NCBI GenBank assembly: GCA_007126675.1
Contig: SLAU01000075.1
Coordinates: forward strand, 1 to 7,459
Length of the DNA: 7,459 nucleotides
DNA from: Balneolaceae bacterium
Lineage (GTDB): Bacteria > Bacteroidota > Rhodothermia > Balneolales > Balneolaceae
Direction: 5' to 3'
Of this stretch, positions 1 to 6,530 are shown piece by piece; position 1 is the stretch's first letter, and the number at the start of each line of letters is the position of its first letter. The translations under genes and the position numbers were made by a program. The notes below the pieces were generated by a model. That model did no database searches. It saw nothing but the letters and a program-made list of their open reading frames with translations, and had not been told where the DNA came from.

Positions 1-424
1 CAACCAAATCCTGTAGCGATGAGCTTCGGGCAAATACGATCAGAGCGCCGGTTTTTGAGTGAGACATATTTCGAACCGCTTCAATAACCTCATCAATAAC
101 AGAATCGGAACCGGTTCTTCCAATAAATCGATTGAAAGAGGTGTTTTGGCCAAGGCTATAAAGAAGCTTCCGGATCTCTGGCTGAAAGATGATAAAAACG
201 GCAAGTATACCCACATCAAGAACACTGCGGAGCATAAAGTTTAAAGTGGTAAACCCAAGAATGCTTACTGCCACAGTAAGCAAAATGATAAACAGTAACC
301 CCAATGCTGCCTGTATCGCAAATGTTCCCCTGATCCACTTATACAGATAGTACAGAGCGGTTGCTATGACCAAGGTTTCGACCAGGTCTCTGAAGCCAAA
401 TTCTAAAAATCCAATTGGGATCAC
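1..424 (-). CDS. cdaA: Diadenylate cyclase CdaA, 5' part only (cut by left window edge)
   Basis: Membrane-bound enzyme of the CdaA/DacA type, which condenses two ATP into the second messenger c-di-AMP. The visible 141 residues contain three hydrophobic segments (about residues 13-31, 37-57 and 63-80). These are followed by the family signature FQPEIRKLL (80-88) and the start of the DAC (DisA_N) domain with TGALIVF (125-131) and LQDLV (137-141). The catalytic DGA and RHR motifs would lie beyond the window edge, so activity cannot be judged. The start is read as GTG at 424-422: the frame is closed by a TAA about 27 nt upstream, and between that stop and the GTG there is only an ATT and no ATG. 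The GTG lies 4 nt after the folP stop codon, indicating translational coupling in a fdxA-folP-cdaA operon. I recall folP-cdaA adjacency as common in this phylum. Family identity is secure; the start codon is likely. Confidence 0.93.
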   Translation of the reverse strand, partial: MIPIGFLEFGFRDLVETLVIATALYYLYKWIRGTFAIQAALGLLFIILLTVAVSILGFTTLNFMLRSVLDVGILAVFIIFQPEIRKLLYSLGQNTSFNRFIGRTGSDSVIDEVIEAVRNMSHSKTGALIVFARSSSLQDLV

Positions 425-428
425 AATT

Positions 429-1277
429 CTACGGTTTGTTGGTTTTTTTCTTTAACGCATTAAATATTTTCACTGTGTCTGCTGCTTCTTTTACATCATG
501 CACCCTTAAAATGGATGCTCCGTTCATTAGGCAATGGTAGTGAACAGCCAGGGTACCGGCTAACCTGTCATCAGCGGGCCTGCCATCAAGAAGCTGGCCA
601 ATCATCGATTTCCGGGAAGCACCAATTAACACAGGAAATTGTAATGTAGCAAATTGGCGCAATTCTGCAATAATTTCCAGATTGTGATCAAGAGTTTTTC
701 CAAACCCAATTCCAGGGTCTAAAACTACATTTTTCACACCTTCAGCCTTTAATTGAGACAGCCGCTTTTTGAAAAATCCGTATATCTCATTAACCACATC
801 ACCATACTCCGGGTTTTTCTGCATCGTCTTCGGGTTTCCCTGAGAGTGCATACAGATATATGCCGTGCCTGTTTCACTGCAAAGTCTGGCTAACCGGGGC
901 TCCTTGCTAAGCCCGCTTACATCATTGATAATGTGAGCTCCGGCATCCAATGCCTGTTCTGCAACTTCAAACTTTGTGGTATCAATTGAAAAAAGTGTAT
1001 CCGGATATTCAGCAACTGCCTTTTTTAAAACCGGAATAGTGCGTTCAATTTCTTCTTCCAAAGAAACCGGATCTGATCCCGGACGGGTTGATTCGCCACC
1101 TACATCAATAATAGCCGCACCCTGACCTATCATTACATCAATTCTCTCTACTGCTGAATGAACGTCAGTAAACTGACCACCGTCTGAAAAAGAATCAGGT
1201 GTAACATTCAGTATCCCCATTACAACCGGGGCATCGAGATCTAAAGTTTTAGTCCGGCAATGTAAGCGTACATTCAC
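429..1277 (-). CDS. folP: Dihydropteroate synthase
   Basis: Condenses 6-hydroxymethyl-dihydropterin pyrophosphate with p-aminobenzoate to give dihydropteroate, a step in folate synthesis and the target of sulfonamides. It is a cytoplasmic TIM barrel. At 282 residues it has normal full length. All signature segments are present in order: MGILNVTPDSFSDGG (20-34), the flexible loop with DVGGESTRPGS (58-68), SIDTTK (97-102), AGAHIINDVSG (112-122), CMHSQGNPKTMQ (142-153), VLDPGIGFGKT (185-195), the substrate-binding GASRKS (219-224) and RVHDV (258-262). The start codon is GTG: upstream the frame meets a stop after seven sense codons with no ATG or other usual start codon, and the first internal ATG (M20) falls inside the first conserved strand. 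It begins 24 nt after the fdxA stop and ends 4 nt before cdaA, so the three genes are probably one transcript. Confidence 0.97.
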   Translation of the reverse strand: MNVRLHCRTKTLDLDAPVVMGILNVTPDSFSDGGQFTDVHSAVERIDVMIGQGAAIIDVGGESTRPGSDPVSLEEEIERTIPVLKKAVAEYPDTLFSIDTTKFEVAEQALDAGAHIINDVSGLSKEPRLARLCSETGTAYICMHSQGNPKTMQKNPEYGDVVNEIYGFFKKRLSQLKAEGVKNVVLDPGIGFGKTLDHNLEIIAELRQFATLQFPVLIGASRKSMIGQLLDGRPADDRLAGTLAVHYHCLMNGASILRVHDVKEAADTVKIFNALKKKTNKP

Positions 1278-1301
1278 AGATGATTTTTTAAGTACAGGCT
1301 A

Positions 1302-1640
1302 TTAGTCCCAATCTTCTTTCAAAAATTCCAGCTTATCCTCTTTTTCTGCCCATTCATCAGCATCGGGCAGTGCGTCCTGCGTTTCATTAATAATTCTGTC
1401 TTCCCATTTTTCCGCCAAACGCTCATTCAACTCAATATAGTGCTCCCACTCTTCCGGCACTTCATCATCAGGATAAATTGCCTCAACCGGACATTCAGAA
1501 ACACACGCATCACAATCGATGCATTCAAATGGATCAATCGCTAAAAAGTTTGGACCTTCACGAAAAGCGTCAACCGGGCATACGGCCGCACAGTTTGTGT
1601 ATTTACAGTTTACACAGGGTTCAGTTACTATATATGCCAT
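1302..1640 (-). CDS. fdxA: 7Fe ferredoxin (3Fe-4S/4Fe-4S), FdxA type
   Basis: Small cytoplasmic low-potential electron carrier of 112 residues. Cysteines lie at 9, 12, 17, 21, 40, 43, 46 and 50. By analogy with Azotobacter ferredoxin I, C9, C17 and C50 would hold the 3Fe-4S cluster and C21, C40, C43 and C46 the 4Fe-4S cluster, with C12 the free cysteine of the CxxCxxxxC pattern. The second free cysteine of the Azotobacter protein (its C24) is replaced by alanine (A25). The segment GPNFLAIDPFECIDC (29-43) is typical of FdxA. Residues 57-112 form a strongly acidic, Trp-containing tail rich in Glu and Asp, as is usual in long FdxA proteins. The ATG start gives the canonical MAYIVTEPC N-terminus. 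No clear Shine-Dalgarno sequence precedes it, only A-rich sequence. It is the likely first gene of the fdxA-folP-cdaA run; its redox partner is not indicated by the context. Confidence 0.95.
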   Translation of the reverse strand: MAYIVTEPCVNCKYTNCAAVCPVDAFREGPNFLAIDPFECIDCDACVSECPVEAIYPDDEVPEEWEHYIELNERLAEKWEDRIINETQDALPDADEWAEKEDKLEFLKEDWD

Positions 1641-1680
1641 GCAAAGATGATATTAAATTACCGTTTTTCTTTAACTCTGC

Positions 1681-1700
1681 ATTGTATTTGAATTTACAAT
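1681..1700. promoter_or_regulatory. Short inverted repeat upstream of fdxA
   Basis: The 78-bp gap between the phosphodiesterase gene and fdxA contains ATTGTA and TACAAT arms separated by 8 nt, a 6-bp perfect inverted repeat about 40 nt before the fdxA start. There is no T tract on the minus strand after it, so it does not look like an intrinsic terminator. It could be a protein-binding site. The arm TACAAT also resembles a -10 element for fdxA, with a poor -35 (TTGCAT) 17 nt upstream. A 6-bp AT-rich repeat can arise by chance. Confidence 0.25.
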
Positions 1701-1718
1701 AAGATGCAAACACAGATA

Positions 1719-2954
1719 TCAACGCAATACCCCCATAACTGAATTGATATCACCATCGTTTGGTGCGGGTTCAATTTTTAAAATTTTTGCCATCAGCCCA
1801 TATAAATCCAAAACTGAAAAAGCCGGAACTGTTTCGCCTTGTTTAATATCAGGGCCGGAAGCATAAAATATTGTCGCCATTTCGGGTGTTGTATGATCAT
1901 AACCATGGGTACCGGCAATAATTCCCCTGTCTTCAAAAAATGATCTGGATGTAATCGAATACGATACATCTGCAATCATGATAATTTCAGGTATACGATA
2001 GTGCCCACTAAAGCCATATTTCTCCGGCATCTCATCCCGGTAAAAAACCCGGTAATTTTCTTCATTTTCTTTAAGCGTATTATACACCGCTTCTTTTCTA
2101 CCCTCTGCCGGCTGTAACATCGCAACAGGGTTCCAGTCGATCACCGATACATCATCCAGATCGATTAATTCATCCAGAAAAATGATTTTATCTTCCGATA
2201 GTTCTGCCATACCATGATCAGACACAATAAGTACATTTAGCAACCCGGTTAATCCCTTTTCTTCCATCTGTTCGAGCAGATAACCGATCAGGTTGTCTGC
2301 TTCAACTACAGCTTCATCCACTTCTGGTGAATTGGGGCCGTAGCGGTGCCCGCGGCTGTCAACATGGCTAAAATAGAGTGTAGCAAAGTCTGCATCAGTA
2401 TTTCCGGCAGAATCTAACCATGTAATCACCGAATCCACACGGGCATAATTATCAAGCGATCCGTCGTAATCCACCCATCTTGTTGGACGCACACCATTGA
2501 TTGAAGCTTCCGATCCCGGCCAAAACATGGTTGCTGCGGTTTTTCCCTGTGTTTCTGCCGTAACCCAAATAGGCTCTCCACCCCACCAGCGTTCATCATT
2601 CGGGCTGTCTTCAGGCGGGCCATAACTAAAGCGTCCGCCAAGGCTGTCGTCCGGAAAACTGTTTGAAATTATTCCATGGTTCTCAACCTTAAGGCCTGTA
2701 ACCTGCGACCAGTGGTTAGGAAAAGTTTTTGTTGGAAAAACCGGCTCCAGGTATTCCGCTTTTACGCCGTTGGCAATTATATAATCAAGATTGGGAGTTT
2801 CATTTCTGTCGAGGTATTCATTCATGAATCCGTCGATTGAAATGAGTAGAACTTTCTGCTCATTTGGGCTAGTATAGCCGGAATTGTCACAGCCAGAGAG
2901 GAAGAAACCGAAGGAAACAAATATTAATAGCAGACTGGTATATAGTTTTTTCAT
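1719..2954 (-). CDS. NPP-family (type I phosphodiesterase/nucleotide pyrophosphatase) lipoprotein
   Basis: Alkaline-phosphatase-superfamily hydrolase of the NPP/ENPP branch, expected to cleave phosphodiester or pyrophosphate bonds outside the cytoplasm using two metal ions (usually zinc). Residues 1-22 are a lipoprotein signal peptide: KK, a hydrophobic stretch, then the lipobox LSGC with lipidated C22. The catalytic set is complete: D41 (SIDG), nucleophile T77 in PTKTFPNH (74-81), N98 in GIISNSF, D199 and H203 in HVDSRGHRYGP, D246 and H247 in SDHGM, and H350 in GTHGYDH. At 411 residues the length matches bacterial NPPs. The exact substrate (nucleotides, nucleotide sugars, lipid headgroups) cannot be read from sequence. 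It starts about 27 nt after the T tract of the terminator of the upstream receptor gene, so it either has a promoter overlapping that terminator or depends on read-through. The ATG start is fixed by the lipoprotein signal. Confidence 0.93.
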   Translation of the reverse strand: MKKLYTSLLLIFVSFGFFLSGCDNSGYTSPNEQKVLLISIDGFMNEYLDRNETPNLDYIIANGVKAEYLEPVFPTKTFPNHWSQVTGLKVENHGIISNSFPDDSLGGRFSYGPPEDSPNDERWWGGEPIWVTAETQGKTAATMFWPGSEASINGVRPTRWVDYDGSLDNYARVDSVITWLDSAGNTDADFATLYFSHVDSRGHRYGPNSPEVDEAVVEADNLIGYLLEQMEEKGLTGLLNVLIVSDHGMAELSEDKIIFLDELIDLDDVSVIDWNPVAMLQPAEGRKEAVYNTLKENEENYRVFYRDEMPEKYGFSGHYRIPEIIMIADVSYSITSRSFFEDRGIIAGTHGYDHTTPEMATIFYASGPDIKQGETVPAFSVLDLYGLMAKILKIEPAPNDGDINSVMGVLR

Positions 2955-2981
2955 ATCTGATGAGTTTTGTGGATTCCCATG

Positions 2982-3021
2982 AAAAATAAAAAAAGGACGA
3001 CCGGCGAACCAATCGTCCTTT
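2982..3021 (-). terminator. Strong intrinsic terminator after the TonB-dependent receptor gene
   Basis: Read on the minus strand, arm AAAGGACGATTGG pairs with CCGGTCGTCCTTT around a TTCG tetraloop. This gives a 13-bp stem with two internal G-U pairs (hairpin at 2992-3021). It is followed at once by TTTT-A-TTTTT (2982-2991). It begins 21 nt after the receptor stop codon. Stem, stable tetraloop and U tract are all present, so this is a textbook rho-independent terminator. On the plus strand the tail is poor, so it acts for minus-strand transcription. Confidence 0.93.
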
Positions 3022-3042
3022 GTAAAAATTTACGGTTATTTA

Positions 3043-6000
3043 TTAGTTAAAGATGTAACGTACTCCGAACTGTGCACTCCAGGTATTATTGATATTGATA
3101 TTTCTTCTGAAGTTATCATCTCCAAATCCACCGGAAGGTGTATTCACCGTGAATGTGGCATTTCCATCACCATCCGGGCCTTCATAGGTCATAGGATTAT
3201 TTTGTACCGGAGATTCTGAAACACCCCATGTGTCGTTAATGAGGTTACCGACATTAAGCACATCGAAAGTTAATTGAAGTGTGTGCATCCCACGAAACAC
3301 TCTGAGATCCTGTGATATACGTAAATCAAATCTGTGCAGCCAAGGTATCTTAGCAGCATTTCGTTCGGTAATTTCACCTCTTTTTTCGCTTAAATAAGGG
3401 TCACGCTCAATAAAAGCATTAAGATCGTTCCACTGCTCCTGAGCTGTACGAACAACATTACCGTTATCATCCACCTCATCCACCAACTGAGCATCATCGA
3501 AAGATTCAGGTACGTACATCAGGCGAATACCGGAGCCACCACCAAAACTGCCGGAGTAGGTATAGCTGTAACGGCCCTGGTCACCACCAATGTAAATCAA
3601 CGAAACGCGGGTTGGGGCTCGTGAGGTAAAAATACGTGTGCTGTACGAAGCCTCAGCCACAATTCTGTTTGGAGTATCAAATCGTGAATATCCGATTTCA
3701 GGATCATTACGGTCATCACGCACGGCATCAGGCCATAACGATTGTGCCTGTGAGCCACCAATCAGGCCATAATCCCGGGCTCTGCTCAGTGTATAATTGA
3801 TTCTGGTAAAGAGGCCAAAATCCCACATTTTTTCCAGGCCCAATGTTAAAGAAACATAGTCACCTTTATTAATATTTGTCAGATAATACATTTCACTTAT
3901 TCCAGAGGGTGTTCCATCTGGCTGGTTGATAACCTGTTCAAATAACCGGTATTCGTTTCCGCCGACGTTCACAGATTGGCCTGATGGGCGATGCGCTAGG
4001 TTTACTGCAAGCGGGCTGTTGAAATCGCGGGCATAGATTAGTTCAGCAGTTCCAACAAGATCGTATGGCAAACGTTGATCCAGTGCTATATTAGACCGCC
4101 ATACCTGCGGCAAGCTAAAATCACTGTCCGTTATGTTAATCTGGCTAGGTATTTCTGCATCCAGTTCTGCGGGGTCGGGCCGATAAAAATCAGGATCTGG
4201 TTGAAACCCCTGCCATTGTGGTGCATTTCCCAGGCCCCAGTCATCGTCGAAATAACCGCGCACACCGCGCATTACACCGTTTGCATTAATCTGGTTAGAA
4301 ATCCAAACAAATGGCAAGCGGCCAGAGAAGATTCCGGTACCGCCCCGGACCTGAGTAGAGCGGTCGCCGCGCACATCCCAATTAAAGCCTAACCTTGGTG
4401 ACCATAGTGGGTTTACACCAGGAAAATCACTTACATCAGGTGTAATATTATCTCCGCCACGCGGATTTGTTAAAGAAAGGTTTAAATCTTCAACCGCCCG
4501 GTTTCTTGGAGCATCTATTGGGTAAAACGGCAGGTCTACGCGTAGGCCTGCAGTCACTTTTAGATCCTCTGTCACTTGTATTTCATCCTGTATATAAAGG
4601 CCTAACTGCGAGAAATTTACTTCATCAAGAGGCAGAGCAGTAGGATTATCCTCATCAAAGGTATATCCAATTGCAAAGTGCGAAGGCCGTACATTTACGT
4701 TTTGATTGATAACCGACTCAACGAAATCATCATAAGTAGCATACCGATACCATGAATTCCAGGTGGGGTTAAATGCATTTTCAAATGTCATGTATTCGAA
4801 ATTCACACCTGCTGTTAAAGTATGACGGCCCCTGAAATAGGTTAAGGTGTTCGAAACATTAAATGTATCGTTGTTCAAAAGATTACCAATACGAAACAGC
4901 TCGTTACCCATCGACATATAATAGACATTCGGGTTCCCGCCAAGTGGCTCCATTACCTCAATCATGGGAAATGTTCCGCCATCCACACTCTGTTCTCGAG
5001 GTGTAGCCCAGGTGTTACCAATTCTGAAGCTATTTGCAAGATTATCGCTTAATGTCGAATTCAACTCAGCCACCAATGAAGTAACCCGAGAATCAGTAGA
5101 ATAGTGGCCATTTCCAAAAGTTATTGCTTCGGTCCCAAACCGATTTGTATTTCTATGACGTTCGGTTCCCGGAAACCCGCGAATACTGTTTCCATTAATC
5201 AGCTCATCTTCAAATGCACTGAAGGTATTAAACCGCAACATTGCCCGATGGTTATTGCTGATGTTAAAATCGAGCCTGGCATTAAAACGGAGCGCTTTAT
5301 TTTCAAATGGAATGCCCTCAAATGCCCCTGGATCGTAGCCATAAATATTGCGCATTTCCTCACGTACAAACTCGGCATCTTCAATGGGTACACGAGTAAT
5401 TTGTGCGTCGTCCGGTGTTTCGCCCGGGCGCAATGCTCTTCGGTTATCACCGGGGTTGTCTGCTTCTTCTTCTTCAATATTCAGGAAAAAGAAAAGCCTG
5501 TCCTGAATAATTGGGCCTCCTACTGAAGCACCCATCGTGCGGGTAAAGGAATCATCTACTGATATTTCATTATCACCAATTCTGTCACCAACAAGACTTT
5601 GATTTCTGTAAAAAAAGTAGGCTGTTCCATTATAAGTGTTACTTCCTCTTCTTGTTACAGCATTAACGCTTGCCCCTGTAAATCCACCCTCACGAACATC
5701 GTAGGGGGCAAGGTTTATCTGAAGCTCTTCAATAGCATCTATGCTGATTGGGTTACCGCCGGCAAATTGGTCATCGCCAAGGCCAAAATTGTTATTGTAC
5801 ACGCTGCCGTCAATCGTATAATTATTAAAGCGATTGTCGCGGCCGGCAAAACTATTTCCACTGCTTTGTGGCGTTAGTTTAGTTAAATCAACAATGTTTC
5901 GTGTAATGGTTGGCACCCTTGAAATATCATCAGGAGAAACACTGGTTCCGGCTCCCGTTCTTTCCTGGTTGAAAGTTCTGTCGAGTGCACCAAGAACAAC

Positions 6001-6361
6001 TACCTCATCAAGCTCCACATCTTCTGAGCTTAGAGTTGCTCGCTGGTTGTACGTCTCGCCGAGCCTAAGAAAAACTTCCTCTACAACGTAAGTGCGATAA
6101 CCTACAAAAGTATATCTAATAGTATAAGGGCCTCCAACCTGCATGTTATTAATACGATAGGAGCCATCACTGCGGGTTGACGTGCCATATGTAGTACCTG
6201 AAGGCTCATGAACAGCAACAACCGTTGCTCCCGGAAGAGTTTCACCGGCTTGGTTTACTACAACACCTGTAAGGGAAGATGTTGTAACCTGCCCGTAGAT
6301 AAGAGTGGGCAGCGCCATAAAGGCAAAAATTATAGAAAAAAAATAGTAACCGTGTTTTCAT
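3043..6361 (-). CDS. Oar-like TonB-dependent outer-membrane receptor (start separated by a frameshift)
   Basis: Large outer-membrane beta-barrel protein that probably takes up, or interacts with, a bulky ligand using TonB energy; the ligand is not evident. The uninterrupted frame covers 3043-6318 (1091 residues from an internal ATG). Numbered from there: a carboxypeptidase-regulatory-like beta-sandwich (about 14-97; SLTGVV, GETLPGATV, SDGSYRI, YTIRYTFVGY), a TonB-box-like ELDEVVVLG (102-110), a plug domain with RDNRFNNYTIDG and AIEELQINLAPYDVREGGFTG, then a long barrel rich in aromatic and Asp/Asn residues ending in QFGVRYIFN. This matches the Oar family in domain order and size. The internal ATG leaves only the end of a signal peptide (ALPTLIYGQ). 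The natural start is the ATG at 6361-6359, whose MKTRLLFF joins SIIFAF-MALPTLIYGQ only if one T of the T8 run at 6336-6343 is dropped, giving about 1105 residues. As written, the upstream start ends after 39 codons. The domain call is firm; the N-terminus is uncertain. Confidence 0.88.
6336..6343 (-). repeat. T8 homopolymer (A8 on plus strand) with a one-base frameshift in the receptor signal peptide
   Basis: On the coding strand the start ATG is followed by AAA ACA CGG TTA CTA and then eight T. With eight T the frame reads MKTRLLFFFYNFCLYG and stops at 6244-6242 after 39 residues. With seven T it reads MKTRLLFFSIIFAFMALPT and runs into the long receptor frame, forming a normal signal peptide. 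The long frame itself is closed by a TGA overlapping this ATG and has no upstream ATG, GTG or TTG. The tract may be a sequencing or assembly indel, a phase-variable tract or a slippage site. Confidence 0.85.
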
Positions 6362-6385
6362 AATCAGTGGGTTTTGAGTTTTTAC

Positions 6386-6400
6386 TAACATTAAATGTTA
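6386..6400. promoter_or_regulatory. 15-nt palindrome in the receptor leader
   Basis: TAACATT and AATGTTA arms flank a single central base, a perfect 7-1-7 palindrome centred about 32 nt upstream of the receptor ATG at 6361. It shares the TAACA/TGTTA core with the neighbouring larger inverted repeat at 6407-6437. It could be an operator half of a repeated binding site or a small RNA hairpin. The AT-rich composition makes chance occurrence possible. Confidence 0.35.
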
Positions 6401-6406
6401 AATGGG

Positions 6407-6437
6407 CTAACAACAGAATGTAGCTTTCTGATGTTAG
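6407..6437. promoter_or_regulatory. Interrupted 11-bp inverted repeat upstream of the receptor
   Basis: Arms CTAACA-x-CAGAA and TTCTG-x-TGTTAG pair over 6 + 5 bp with one mismatched position, around a 7-nt loop. The repeat lies 46-76 nt upstream of the receptor start and has no T tract, so it is not a good terminator. It may be an operator or a structured 5' leader of the receptor mRNA. Its outer arms repeat the TAACA/TGTTA core of the palindrome next to it. I could not recognise a convincing Bacteroidota-type promoter (TTTG / TAnnTTTG) near it. Confidence 0.45.
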
Positions 6438-6484
6438 GAAATGGTTATGAAAAAACTACCAAATCGCTAAAAAACACTAAAGAA

Positions 6485-6512
6485 CAGCATTTCAGCCTTT
6501 TCAGGCTTACTG
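6485..6512 (-). terminator. Possible weak terminator after nadA
   Basis: About 20 nt after the nadA stop, AGCCT and AGGCT pair around a GAAA tetraloop (6494-6507), with an outer CAG/CTG pairing interrupted by an unpaired stretch. A T-rich but interrupted stretch follows (TTCTTTAG, then TTTTTT further on). The short stem and displaced T tract make this a weak candidate; transcription may continue towards the receptor gene. Confidence 0.35.
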
Positions 6513-6530
6513 ATTAAATAATAATCTTTT

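Noticed and set aside
40..225. Minus-strand 61-codon frame starting MFLMWVYLPF
   Set aside because: It is out of frame with the cdaA reading, which runs uninterrupted from 424 to the window edge.
59..244. Plus-strand 61-codon frame at the left edge
   Set aside because: It is antisense to cdaA, whose minus-strand reading gives the FQPEIRKLL signature and continuous family similarity.
5104..5526. Open frame of 140 codons on the plus strand inside the receptor gene, and similar plus-strand frames at 4075-4392, 5599-5877 and 5834-6091
   Set aside because: They lie antisense to a well-supported receptor coding region, show no recognisable motif or start context, and have the composition of shadow frames.
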